Part shown: in pieces, positions 53,780 through 64,000 of the stretch
Position numbering within the stretch: the first letter of the stretch is position 1
How the letters are laid out: each line of letters starts with the position of its first letter
DNA from: Rhyzopertha dominica
Lineage: Eukaryota > Arthropoda > Insecta > Coleoptera > Bostrichidae
Direction of reading: 5' to 3'
Length of the DNA: 64,000 nt
NCBI GenBank assembly: GCA_025024175.1
Contig: QCXZ01000047.1
Location: 62,001 to 126,000, forward strand
Position numbers and translations under genes: made by a program
The notes under the pieces: model-generated
What the model saw: only the letters and a program-made list of their open reading frames with translations
What the model was told of the DNA's origin: nothing
Databases searched by the model: none

Positions 53780-54600
53780 AAGGTTGCACATCTTAATGTA
53801 AGATCGCTCTTAGCACATTTTCAAGATTTTATCAATTTAGTTCAAAGTGCAAACTATGTTGTTGTTATAGTTAGCGAGACATGGTTGTCTAATAATGTAG
53901 ATCTATCTATTTGAGCAATACCTGGTTACAATCTTCGTTATACGCATCGTGCTGAGGGTCGAAGTGGCGGCATATATCAAGTCGACTTTTTGTAACTCGT
54001 TAATAGAGTTCGATTTCGAGATTAATACTTTTCTTGACTGTTTGTTTTTTAGCATCCGCGTAGGGACTGTAAGTTATGCATTCGGCGTATGCTAACGTTA
54101 GCCTAACTCCAGCTTGGGCAATTTTGTTGAAACCCTTGATAATATATTTGGTCTTGTTTGCGGTATGTATGATTAATTTGTCTGTCTAGGCGATTTCAAC
54201 ATTAATTTCTTAAATATTTCTAACCATATGAGTGCACGTTTGGAGACGTAAAACTTGGTGCAAGTCTTGGATGAATCGACTATAGTGACTGGTAACTCAA
54301 GCTTACTGATTGGTCCTTTATTCGTATCCCATTCTCTGAATGTTACAAGATACGGTACGAAGAACTGTGACGATATTTCTGACCACAGATTGGTTTATTG
54401 TGAATTTAGTTCACCTAAGGTTAAATGTGAGCCCAAATATGTTACTTATGTGTAGATCTTTCAGACGCTTTGATGTCAGTGAGTTTCGAGAAAGTTTGGA
54501 ATCTATTGAATGGACTGATGTGATACGTGAAACCAATATTGATAAGAAACTTGAAAATTTCAACACCCTAATTATTTATCTTTGATCGGCATGCCCTGGT
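53780..54600 (+). pseudogene. LINE APE endonuclease remnant in element A
   Basis: LNVRSLLAHFQDF, VSETWLSNNVDLS and AIPGYNLRYTHRAEGRSGGI are the N-terminal blocks of an APE-type nuclease (N-x-RSL, E in SETWL). CDDISDHRLVYCEFSSPKV at 54,368-54,424 is the C-terminal SDH block. Stops and frameshifts throughout. Confidence 0.7.
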
Positions 54601-56100
54601 GGTAACGTCTAGGGTACTAAAGTCCAATGCAATGTAGTGTTGCCCTGAACTCAAATGTCTGATGAGTAAACGTGATGCCACCTTCCGTAAATACAAACGA
54701 AGTAAACCTCCTAAAGATTTTGCTGCATACAAGAGGTTGAGGAACTTGACTGTGAACTCTGTTAGGATGGAAAAAAATCATTACATAGGTTCAGTTGCTT
54801 CTAGTTGAGATATACACACTACTTGGTTGGCTCTGCGCAAATTAAACATTGGTACTATCAAAGTGAGATCTGAACTGCCTTCTAATCTGTCTAATAGCAA
54901 TTCTATTAATGCACATATTTTCCAGTTAAAAAAAAATGATCTCGTCTCTAATCATAGAATGTAATATTGTGAGAATGCTAGATTCCCATCCCTACAAGAA
55001 TTTTCTTTAAGAATGGTTACTTTAGAAGAGGTACATTCCGCAGTCTTTAACGTAAAAAAAAGATAATTGTGGCACAAACAACATATCGTTGAAAATGTTG
55101 CACTTATGTAGTTCCATTATTGATTTATACCTATTACACGTCTTCAATTATTGTTGTATGGAAAAAGCTTATTTCCCTACAATGTGGAAGAAAGTCATCG
55201 CAATACCTCTACTTAAAAAGTTTAACCCTGAAAACTAGTCGGATTTACGTTTGATTAGCATCTTACCTGCAGCTTCAAAACTGTTTGAATCTCTAGTCTA
55301 CGAACAGATATTTGACTGTCTTTTCTTGGAAAATGATTCCGATGCGCAGTGTGGATTCAGACGCGGTCGAAGCGCTCCTACTGCACTAGCTTCAGTCATT
55401 GATGATCTCATTTCAGCTTATGATAAGGGTTTAGTCAGTGCTTTGGTTTTGCTCCATTTTTCAAAAGCGTTCGATGCTATTAATCATGGTATGTTATGCG
55501 CCAAACTAAAGTCTTGCGGTTTCAGCAGTTTGTCGGTACAGTTTATTAGATCTTACTTGAGCGATAGAACCCAAGTGGTAAAATAAATATAGTGTCTCCT
55601 TTGAATTGTCAGTTAGATCTGGTGTTCTGCAAGGCTCCACATTAGGATCTCTGCTTTTCATAATATGTACGTCTGATATAGCGAACTCAGTTCTTCATTG
55701 TAAAGTAATAACTTACGCCGACTATACACAGTTGTATTTTAGTTTCGATAAGCATGATTTCGCAAGGGCTGACAAAATTCTGAACAAAGAACTTGAAAAA
55801 TTAAGAAAATTGTCTGCTGAACATGGCCTTCAATTGAATTTGTCTAAGTCGCAGTTGATGGTCTTTGATTATAAAGGTAGTATAAAATTTCTTATACGGT
55901 CTTTTAATATTTATATAGATTGCTCAAGATTAAATTTTGTTGATCATTCCCGCTGGAATTTTGATTTGAGTTGTTTCGTCCATGCTTTACTAAATTCTCC
56001 TCATGCATGTGATAACTTGAGGTCTAAGTTTGCTCCTCATTCAACTACGCACTCACGTGATACACGAAATAAAGCTAAGTATTCACATACAACGCTGTAA
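54600..56100 (+). pseudogene. LINE reverse transcriptase remnant (CR1/L2-like) in element A
   Basis: A linker (CLMSKRDATFRKYKRSK, FAAYKRLRNLTVNSVR) leads to RT. 55,251-55,586 has SILPAASKLFESLVYEQI, QCGFRRGRSAPTALASVID and SKAFDAINHGML. After a frameshift, 55,606-56,100 has VRSGVLQGSTLGSLLFI and TYADYTQLYFSF (YADD box changed to YADY), then LQLNLSKSQLMVF. These are non-LTR RT blocks 2a to 7, closest to the CR1/L2 side. Four GCTGTAAGG-type repeats follow at 56,092-56,128, like a LINE 3' tail. Confidence 0.75.
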
Positions 56101-56433
56101 GGCTGTAAGGCGGTAAGGCTGTAAGGCTGACGCATAATCAATTAACAATAGGGGTATTCATAAATTATACCATAATAAACATAGTTTAAGTTTCTTTTCG
56201 AAGGTAAGTAGAATAGCTTCTGCTAGACTTTGCCTTTATTGATCATGTATTACTCTCAGTATCTGCTCTTGTTTTAATAAAATCTATTTATTATTATCAA
56301 ATCCATTTATTACATCAGATACCATCGATGAGGACAGTGGCTCAGATGAAGTACCATTGACTAATTTATCCAAATCAAGTAGGGATACCGAATAATTATG
56401 TCGTGAGGACACGACCCTGTTAGGTTGGCCGAA
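56101..56433 (+). other. 3' part of element A interior
   Basis: LINE tail to about 56,310 (ATTTATTATTATCAAATCC). Then about 115 bp including a GTCGTGAGGACACGAC palindrome up to the 3' LTR. No classic polypurine tract is visible before the LTR. Confidence 0.45.
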
Positions 56434-57318
56434 TGTTAAATGTCAATTTTTGTATCTGCGTTATTATTAAAATAAAAGGTGTTTTTGTGCGTTTATTAAT
56501 TTCTTGCTATGTTTAGAATCGCTGTTAATAAGATAAATACTAAAATCGAAGCGAATGCGTATGCGTGCGATTAATTGTTTTGGAGAGAAATATCAGCGTC
56601 GCGAGGAGATGCAAAAGTAGGCAATGAGTATGGATGTGTCATTTTTGACAGAGAGAAATATTCTTGATTTTGGCTCAGTGAGAGCGAGGTCTTTGGCCAT
56701 GTTGTGCCTCAGGCAGAGAGAGTAAGGTCTTTGGCCATGTTGTGCCTCAGGCAGAGAGAGTAAGGTCTTTGGCCATGATGTGCCTCAGGCAGTTTGAAAC
56801 CCCTAGCGCAGAGTGCCCGGTTAACAGCCGTGGTTCCTTCGAGTGGAGGACTTGCATTCCGGGGGGTAATGCAGGATATCTCGAATGACATAGTTCTGGT
56901 GGAGAGGGTAGCCTTATTAGGTGCCCCCGATCCGGGCTATTGGAATGCGACCCTATAGGCCTTAGGGTGAGCGTTCGGGGAAGCCTCTACTATTTCAGGT
57001 TGACACTAGCTAGTTGTTGAAGAGAGAAAACTAACAAGGTATTCATAACCACCATTGACTCATGATGTAATCTAAGGGATATACCATGGACAGGATAAGG
57101 ATGAGGCCCTGGGGTGAAAACCCCTCTGTGAGTCTTAACTGTATCTGTTTGAGTTTAACGGATGAGTAACTTATGTTTTGTTTTTGCATCTCCCGCGCAT
57201 ATGTGAATCCGCCTTGTCTGTCCACCGGAGTGACCGCATTGTTATGACCCACGGATGAAGGCGGTGATAATGTAAGTTTTTCTTGATTATTCCCGCATTA
57301 GTTTTTCTATGTTTTTCA
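56434..57318 (+). repeat. 3' LTR of element A
   Basis: Same length and, by eye, the same sequence as 51,683-52,567. Followed by CTAG. Confidence 0.75.
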
Positions 57319-57659
57319 CTAGCGAGATCTATACTACTTAATTCTTCGTAAATTGAAATTTAGTGAACAGGCCCATTGAGAACAAAACCCTACGCTTATT
57401 TCTTGTATTGAAACGGCGCGCGCATCTAATTTTCAGTATGATAATTTTAAGAACTTATTTCAGTACTTAAATAAGTATAGTGGCAAACGGCTCTTTAGTT
57501 ATTTGTTATCACACTTTACTTAAGTATTCTGTAATGAAATCTACTCATCTATTGAATAAAATCTTTCCTGAATTTGTACTTTTGCTACAATGTACTTATT
57601 ATATCTTTGGTGGCAATATAAATACTACCTTTTTATTTTGTTGGAGTCTATTTTATGTA

Positions 57660-58090
57660 ACCATATGTATTTTTTTCTCTTGCTGGTGTTACTGCAAAAT
57701 TGCTTTTAGAACGTTTCGGTTGATAAACTCCACCTTTATCAAGCTTTATTTTTTTCCTTTAATGTTATACAAATCTGGATTGTTACATCCAAAAATATTA
57801 TTCTTACGGAATTAATTTTGTGTATGTTCGCTTCTTTTGGTTAAAATATTGAACATATAAAATTAGTTGTATTAAGTTTGTCAGTGTCACTGACATACAA
57901 AAAATAAATTTCGTAAGAATAATATTTTATTAATATTTCATGATACAATAATCCAGATTTGTATAACACAAAGGGAATAAATAAAGCTTGATAAAGGTGG
58001 CGTTTATTCACCGAAACGTTCTAAAAATAAAGATAACAAAATCATCTATTTACGAGTAACACAGGCAAGAGAAAATAATACATATATGTA
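57660..58090. repeat. inverted repeat with about 160-bp arms
   Basis: 57,660-57,815 ('agaacgtttcgg', 'cacctttatcaagctttat', 'acaaatctggatt') is mirrored by 57,910-58,085. The 'acgtttcgg' and 'caccttta' motifs resemble Penelope-like tails. Non-coding. Confidence 0.55.
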
Positions 58091-58597
58091 TTTATTGTTT
58101 AAATAATTTAAAATGTTATATTATTAGTGCCTCTAATCAAGGGTAAATTTAGGAATAACTTTTGTTTTGCGCTGATTCGATGTCAGGTCATATAATGATT
58201 TTTTACACTTTCACTTTGTATCTAAATGGAAAAATGAGTAGGTACCTGCAATGTACCCAGTAATTCAAAGTTATAACGTTTTCAAATATAGGTAACTAGA
58301 GGAGAGTTTGATAAAATGGCTCCAATTGTCCAGCGATGTTTCGACTAAACAAAAAAAACAAATAAATGATTATTAGAGATAGTTATTAGGATAATAGGCC
58401 AAAATACCTATTGAAAATGCATGGCCAGCTTTAACCGGGAAACGAATCCGAGACATAATTGCTAACGACTGCACTACCAAAGCTTCGGAGTGTAACTCGC
58501 TACGGTAACCAGATTCTGGTAACGCGCAGCTAAATACAAACCAAATTATACTATAAAGATCGAAGAGAATAATGACGAATTAGCTAAGGCCAGGTGA
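58091..58597. other. unassigned; the right part repeats near 59,418
   Basis: 58,374-58,435 ('agagatagttatt', 'ggccagcttt') recurs as a direct repeat at 59,418-59,475 on the other side of the inverted PLE pair. No gene. Confidence 0.4.
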
Positions 58598-58599
58598 TG

Positions 58600-58965
58600 A
58601 TCTGATTCGGGTCTAAAGGCCGTCGTCGGTTGGAATTGCTTCCTAACGTTTCGCTAGCACGAGTGGTAAGCTTCTTCAGAGGTCCTTCCACCTCCGGTGC
58701 TGGATATAAGCTAACGAGTTCTCCTGCGAAAGTTGTATTTATACCGGTGGGTCGGGGGCGAGGCTTGTTCCGCTTTGGTTGACGTCGGGATGTCGATCGG
58801 TACAGCTCGGGCATTCCTGAGAATGGGGTTTCAGATTCGGTTGAGCCTGAGGACCTCCTCCTTTCTATTAAAATTGTCAGGATGTTTGTGGATCTCGATG
58901 GCTTCCCTGATCAGTCTGTTTATGATGATGCTAGAAGCCTACAGTTTTCAAAGTGTATTCTGTGA
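58600..58965 (-). pseudogene. Penelope-like element C-terminal tail, left (inverted) arm
   Basis: Minus strand reads REAIEIHKHPDNFNRK, a segment usually found just after the GIY-YIG domain of Penelope-like elements, then a Pro/Thr-rich tail (RHPDVNQSG, LAPDPPV). It is an inverted copy, roughly 85% alike, of 58,990-59,385. No nuclease or RT is attached. Confidence 0.55.
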
Positions 58966-58989
58966 GCAGCCGAACACGCATTGGGCAAC

Positions 58990-59385
58990 AGGGACCACAG
59001 GATATACTTTGAGAACTGTAGCTTGCTAGCATCAGTCAACGGCTATCACAACAGACAGACCAGGGAAGCCATCGAGATCCACAAACATCCTGATAATTTC
59101 AATAGAAAATAGGACGCCTTAAGGCTCAACCGAATCTATAACCCGATTCTCAGGAACGCCCGAGCTGTACCGATCGGTATCTCGACGTCAACCGAAGCGG
59201 AACAAACCTTGCCCCCGACCCACCGGTACAAATACAACTTGCGCAGGAGAATTGGTCAGTCTACATCCAGCACCGGAGATGGAAGGACTTCTGAAGAAGC
59301 TCGTCACTCGTGCTAGCGAAACGTTAGGAAGCAATTCCAACCGACAACGGCATTTAGACCCGAATCAGGACAACTGAAGAGAATG
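58990..59385 (+). pseudogene. Penelope-like element C-terminal tail, right arm
   Basis: Plus strand: SLLASVNGYHNRQTREAIEI and HKHPDNFNRK, then LRLNRIYNPILRNARAVPI and PPTHRYKYNLRRR in shifting frames. Together with the left arm it forms a long inverted repeat with only about 25 bp between. Confidence 0.55.
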
Positions 59386-59627
59386 ATCCACTGAATGTGT
59401 TTTGTATGAATATATAAGAGATAGTTATCGGGATTACAGGCTAAAATATGTACTGAAAAAGTATTGCCAGCTTTGAATCTTGCCACCCATCGTATCGATT
59501 TACGCTCCGAAGCTCGACAATACTAAGCAACGAGCGGTTCAGCTGCAAATGCGCCTGATGACGTTCTGTAGCGTAAAATGTAAAATATGATGTATATATG
59601 CCGCTTTGACCTTAAATCTGAATAGAG

Positions 59628-59740
59628 CTTTGGCAGTGGGGTGGTTAGCACGTTTGACTAGCGGCCAAAGGTCCCGGTCAAAGCTGACAATTCTTTTTCA
59701 ATAAATATATTGGCTTGTTAATCCAATAACTATCTCTTAT
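59628..59740 (+). mobile_element. tRNA-derived SINE head (candidate)
   Basis: TGGCAGTGGGGTGGTTAGCA (A-box-like), then ACTAGCGGCCAAAGGTCCC and GGTCAAAGC (B-box-like, degenerate GGTTCGA) at tRNA spacing, followed by an AT-rich tail ending 'aactatctctta'. It is too degenerate for a working tRNA. Confidence 0.45.
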
Positions 59741-60539
59741 GTTCATTTAACGCATTCAGCCTATTAATACCTTTGAGTTTTATAAAAATAAATATACCAT
59801 CATGCAGTTATTCTGCTTTTGGCTAAATTACGAATTGTTTAATGTTTGAAAATACATTAAAAAAATACCTCCCAACTGAATCTAGAGACCATTAGTACAT
59901 CCGTAATAACCAGATACAACTTAAATGTTAGAACTGTAAATAATAAACAGATGGCGAATAGGAATGCAATAGAAACTAATAATTGGCGAAGAGCTGCAAG
60001 TATGAATAGATAAGGTACATAACTACATTTTCAGAATGATAAGAGAAATATATGATAAATGTGCCTTAAAGATGAAGGATCGACTCTTTGGTTTAAGCAC
60101 AGGAACAAACTGGCGGAGAGAAACAGAATATTTTAGATTATTGAGAAAAACGCTGCTTCAAACGAAAATTTAAGTAACGTAAGCTGCAACAAAGAAACCG
60201 AGACGTTATTTTCATATTTTGGTAAAATTTGCTAAAACAAATAATACCGACAATACCATGAGACCGATCAGTCTAAGACGTTGATCTTAGCGTATTGAGT
60301 GTTAGAGGCCGTTCTAACACAAATTCAAATCATGATTTGCCTGCCATCTGGCGGCAGACTACAGTACTGTCTGCTTGTCTCCGTTTGTCACCGCGGCAAC
60401 TGGCGTTTTAACAGTTTTACGTTTAGTTTTTAGTTTTCCATTTCCACTCAGGCGTGAAGAGTTGTTATTGTTGGATGCATGTGCTCATGTCTATTAAACT
60501 GCAGCATTTCGCATGTTTGCAAAGATCTAAAGCATAATG
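59741..60539. other. unassigned spacer before element C
   Basis: No gene recognised. Base composition is like the surrounding DNA. Confidence 0.35.
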
Positions 60540-61463
60540 TGTTAAATGTCTATTTTTGTATCTGCGTTGTTATTAAAATAAAAGGTGTTTTTGTGCGTTT
60601 ATTAATTTCTTGCTATGTTTAGAATCGCTCTTAATAAGATAAATACTAATATCGAAGCGAATGCGTATGCATGCGATTAATTGTTTTGGCGAGAAATATC
60701 AGAGTCGCGAGGAGATGCAAAAGTAGGCAATGAGTATGGATGTGTCATTTTTGACAGAGAGAAATATTCTTGATTTTGGCTCAGTGAGAGCGAGGTCTTT
60801 GGCCATGTTGTGCCTCAGGCAGAGAGAGTAAGGTCTTTGGCCATGTTGTGCCTCAGGCAGAGAGAGTAAGGTCTTTGGCCATGTTGTGCCTCAGGCAGAG
60901 AGAGTAAGGTCTTTGGCCATGATGTGCCTCAGGCAGTTTGAAACCCCTAGCGCAGAGTGCCCGGTTAACAGCCGTGGTTCCTTCGAGTGGAGGACTTGCA
61001 TTCCGGGGGGTAATGCAGGATATCTCGAATGACATAGTTCTGGTGGAGAGGGTAGCCTTATTAGGTGCCCCCGATCCGGGCTATTGGAATGCGACCCTAT
61101 AGGCCTTAGGGTGAGCGTTCGGGGAAGCCTCTACTATTTCAGGTTGACACTAGCTAGTTGTTGAAGAGAGAAAACTAACAAGGTATTCATAACCACCATT
61201 GACTAATGATGTAATCTCAGGGATGAAGCCATGGACAGTATAAGGATGATGCCCTGGGGTGAAAACCCCTCTGTGAGTCTTAAATGTATCTGTTTGAGTT
61301 TAACGGATGAGTAACTTATGTTTTGTTTTTGCATCTCCCGCGCGTATGTGAAACCGCCTTGTCTGTCCACCGGAGTGACCGCATTGTTATGACCCACGGA
61401 TGAAGGCGGCGATAATGTAAGTTTTTCTTGATTATTCCCGCATTAGTTTTTCTATGTTTTTCA
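60540..61463 (+). repeat. 5' LTR of element C
   Basis: 924 bp, TGTTAAATGTC to GTTTTTCA, with four 41-bp internal units (about 60,796-60,935). Confidence 0.7.
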
Positions 61464-61476
61464 TTCAGGTGTGGGG

Positions 61477-61815
61477 TCAAACAATCGGTTCACAGATTCG
61501 GTGAGATGAATTCAAAAAGTTTAAGCACGTTTTATCGCAGCGCAGTAGTTTGACAAATTATAGTTTGTCGTAATTATAATTGGTGGTCAAACAATCGACT
61601 CACTGATTCGATGAGATGAATTCAAAAAGTTTACGCACGTTTTATCGCAGCGCAGTGGTTTGACAAATTATAGTTTGTCGTAATTATCATTGGTGGTCAA
61701 ACAATCGCTTCACTGATTCGATGAGATTAATAATAACGTATTCAACATTTTTAGCACGTTTTGTCGCAGCGCAGTGGTATGACAAGTTATCGTTTGTCGT
61801 AATTATAATTAGTGG
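61477..61815 (+). repeat. leader tandem repeat of element C, three 110-bp units
   Basis: Same units and order as 52,575-52,920. The same insertion is present in the third unit, so the array was inherited, not formed anew. Confidence 0.75.
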
Positions 61816-62159
61816 TTAAGCGGCGGCTGACAGTTTTTGTGCAAAATACGTTTATTCAGCAAAGTTCTTGGCCTTAACAGGATCTCTTTTGTTTCGGCGT
61901 GATTATTGGTAGATCTAATACCTCTATCATACATGTTTTGCATATTCTTCATGTTCATACAAATATGGGTACCCATCATCAACATCATCAACATCGTCAT
62001 CATTTTCCTTCATTTCTTGATGTTTAATAACATCCTATGATAACATCATACAGGCAGTTGCCCAATCGTGTAATTATCAAGCCCCGAAGCGCTGTTAACC
62101 TTTCTGAAATCTTGCGGTGAGAATCAACCAAGTACATTTCTTATTTTCTATTTAAAGAT

Positions 62160-62520
62160 AAGGTAATGCACAGCGAGTAGACGTGATCCAGCGATGCTCC
62201 GGTTATTTGTGCTTACAGTGCCCAGTTTATGTGATTTAAATTTGTATTCTGAAGACCTAGAATCGCCAGATTCTGCTCAAGGAAGGATAGGCAGCTCATA
62301 TTCCGCAACAAGATGTTGTTGAGACGAACCAATATTTCCATAAAAGAAGATCTCACGAGGAAGCGCCTAGAATTACTAAAACCCTGCAGCTCTGAATTTG
62401 GTGCTTGTAACGTATGGACTTAACAGGGTTACGTCAAAGTAATAGTTAATGGTCGTAAATACTCTGTAAATTCTGTTGACGATGTAGTCAATATACAGAA
62501 CAGTATTAGTAGCAGTTAAT
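62160..62520 (+). pseudogene. LINE ORF1 C-terminal remnant in element C
   Basis: SIKEDLTRKRLELLKPCSSE, FGACNVWT and VKVIVNGRKYSVNSVDDVV read with one stop between. More complete than in element A. Confidence 0.5.
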
Positions 62521-62749
62521 TGGCAACGTTATCCTTTTATTGTGTGGCGCGGATTTGTTGCTAGCGTAAAATGAAATGCTTTTCCGGGAGCTACTGCCGA
62601 TTGTTAAGTATTAATTTTGCTTTTCTTTAATTTAACAATTAAACAGATTTCAATACAATTTAGTTTAATTAAGTCAGGTTGTATTTGTTCTCATTTAGAG
62701 GTAATAGATATCCTGTATAAGTTTAGCTTATAATTATTATAAAGGTTGC

Positions 62750-64000
62750 ACATCTTAATGTAAGATCGCTCTTAGCACATTTTCAAGATTTTATAATTTA
62801 GTTCAAAGTGCAAACCATGTTGTTGTTATGGTTAGCGAGACATGGTTGTCTAATAATGTAGATCTAACTATTTTAGCAATACCTGGTTACAATCTTTGTT
62901 ATACGCATCGTGCTGAGGGTCGAAGTGGCGGCATATATCAAGTCGACTTTTTGTAACTCGTTAATAGAGTTCGATTTTGAGATTAATTCCTTTATTGACT
63001 GTTTGTTTTTTTAGAATCCGCGTAGGGACTGTAAATTATGCATTCGGCGTATGCTATCGTCCCCCTAACTCCAGCTTGGGCAATTTTGTTGAAACCCTTG
63101 ATAATATATTTGGTTTTGTTTGCGGTATGTATGATTAATTTGTCTGTCTAGGCGATTTCAACATTAATTTCCTAAATATTTCTAACCCTGTGTGTGCATG
63201 TTTGGAGGCATACAACTTGGTGTAAGTCTTGGATGAACCGAATAGAGTGACTGGTAACTCAAGCTTACTGATTGATCCTTTATTCGTATCCCATTCTCTG
63301 AATGTTACAAGATACGGTACGAAGAACTGTGACGATATTTCTGACCACAGATTGGTTTATTGTGAATTTAGTTCACCTAAGGTTAAATGTGAGCCCAAAT
63401 ATGTTACTTATGTGTAGATCTTTCAGACGCTTTGATGTCAGTGAGTTTCGAGAAAATTTGGAATCTATTGAATGGACTGATGTGATACGTGAAACTAATA
63501 TTGATAAGAAAGCTGAAAATTTCAACACCCTAAGTATTTCTCTCTTTGATCAGCATGCCCCAGTGGTAACGTCTAGGGTACTAAAGTCCAATGCAATGTA
63601 GTGTTGCCCTGAACTCAAATGTCTGATGAGTAAACGTGATGAATCTTTCCATAAATACAAACGCAGTAAACCTCCTAAAGATTTTGCTGCATACAAGAGG
63701 TTGAGGAACTTGACTGTGAACTCTGTTAGGACAGAGAAAAGTCATTACATAGGTTCAGTTGCTTCTAGTTGAGATATAAAAACTATTTGGTCGGCTCTGC
63801 CCAATTTAAAAATTGGTACTATCAAAGTCAGTTCTAAACTGCCTTTTAATCTGTCTAATAGCAATTCTATTAATGCACATATTTTCCAGTTAAAAAAAAA
63901 TGATCTCGTCTCTAATCATAGAATGCAATATTATGAGAATGCTAGATTCCCATCCCTACAAGAATTTTCTTTAAGAATGGTTACTTTAGAAGAGGTACAT
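62750..64000 (+). pseudogene. LINE endonuclease and linker remnant in element C
   Basis: VMVSETWLSNNVDL, CDDISDHRLVYCEFSSPKV (63,330-63,398) and FAAYKRLRNLTVNSVR. It shares with element A the TGTAGATC break after VTYV, the AATGTAGTG stop before the CCPELKCLMSKR block and the AGTTGA stop after VASS. The RT lies beyond the window. Confidence 0.65.

Larger units (their letters stand above)
51683..57318 (+). mobile_element. composite LTR element A with LINE cargo, CTAG target duplication
   Basis: Two 885-bp direct terminal repeats (51,683-52,567 and 56,434-57,318) begin TGTTAAATGTC and end GTTTTTCA. CTAG precedes the first (51,679-51,682) and follows the second (57,319-57,322). By eye the repeats are identical, so insertion is recent. 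The 3.9-kb interior has a leader with 110-bp tandem repeats, then a LINE (ORF1 end, endonuclease, RT), then about 115 bp of unplaced 3' sequence. No gag, protease, integrase or LTR-type RT was seen, so it cannot encode its own integration. Confidence 0.7.
50396..57498. mobile_element. PIF/Harbinger-type element remnant, interrupted by an LTR element
   Basis: AAAGAGCCGTTTGCCACTAT at 50,396 recurs inverted at 57,479-57,498, with matching sequence inward for about 120 bp. A further block (51,345-51,385) matches 57,333-57,375 inverted. A Harbinger-type nuclease fragment lies between on the minus strand. The LTR element at 51,683-57,318 sits inside. No exact 3-bp target duplication was found. Confidence 0.5.
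60540..64000 (+). mobile_element. composite LTR element C, second copy, runs off the right edge
   Basis: Same order as element A: LTR (60,540-61,463), three 110-bp leader units (from 61,477, 61,587 and 61,697), shorter CATCATCAA microsatellite (about 61,974-62,006), LINE ORF1 end, endonuclease and pre-RT linker up to base 64,000. Its LTR differs from those of A at scattered sites and has four, not three, 41-bp units, so this is a separate insertion. Confidence 0.7.

Noticed and set aside
51683..57318. Interpretation as two LINE copies in tandem
   Set aside because: The right copy ends exactly where the left repeat ends (TTCA) and is followed by the same CTAG that precedes the left copy. Equal 885-bp length and TG..CA ends fit LTRs better.
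57480..57815. Open frame rich in Cys, Phe and Ile that looks like a membrane protein
   Set aside because: AT-rich sequence yields such hydrophobic frames by chance, and it overlaps the Harbinger-type end and an inverted repeat.
59628..59692. Functional tRNA gene
   Set aside because: The B-box is degenerate and no clean acceptor stem can be formed. SINE head preferred.

Overview
This window looks like nuclear DNA of an arthropod, most likely an insect. The evidence is an AT-rich background, spliced genes with GT..AG introns, divergent chemosensory ionotropic receptors, an insect-type fatty acyl-CoA reductase, and a dense, multiply nested transposon landscape. A beetle is plausible but I cannot prove it. 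Scattered Ns (about 1,638-2,003, 12,931-12,962, 23,839-23,895 and 41,843) mark low-quality bases.

Host genes. (1) An ionotropic-receptor cluster lies on the minus strand. It has an intact single-exon gene (12,849-14,546), an N-terminal fragment (19,199-19,513) and a full-length copy broken only by one in-frame TGA followed by C (25,884-27,626). (2) A seven-exon fatty acyl-CoA reductase gene on the plus strand (35,168-50,247) reads as an uninterrupted 536-residue protein, but its introns have been inflated by mobile elements. (3) One isolated exon candidate sits on the minus strand inside the first reductase intron (39,697-39,796).

Mobile elements, left to right: a LINE ORF2 remnant (1-535), pogo-type remnant (880-1,420), DIRS-like fragment (4,893-5,510), a MULE (about 8,457-12,795) holding a Tc1/mariner corpse and a ribozyme repeat, then three different DUF7869-type genes (15,200-18,861, 21,320-23,085, 23,730-24,470). 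The first DUF7869 gene is split by a tyrosine-recombinase (Crypton-like) element. A run of pogo, P-element and DDE_Tnp_4 remnants (29,490-31,310) is followed by an LTR-retrotransposon integrase remnant (31,700-33,650). The reductase introns hold Penelope-like elements (PLEs). The right end has a PIF/Harbinger remnant, an LTR element, inverted PLE tails and a tRNA-derived SINE.

Two systems stand out. First, a dispersed repeat of about 180-800 bp carries a textbook type-I hammerhead ribozyme (CUGAUGA, stem II, GAAA, AUC cleavage triplet, complementary stem I). Several copies have clear 11-13 bp target-site duplications, so it behaves as a short retroelement. A divergent ribozyme-like version sits in tandem directly upstream of a Penelope-like reverse transcriptase remnant, which suggests the mobilising partner. 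Second, a 5.6 kb element (51,683-57,318) has identical 885-bp TG...CA terminal repeats and a CTAG duplication like an LTR retrotransposon. Inside there is no gag-pol that I can see, but a dead LINE (ORF1 tail, endonuclease, reverse transcriptase). A second copy (60,540 to the window end) shares the same cargo and the same stop codons, so the composite has been moved as a unit after the LINE died.

Limits: all homology calls are from memory of family motifs, no database or folding program was run, and percent identities are by eye.
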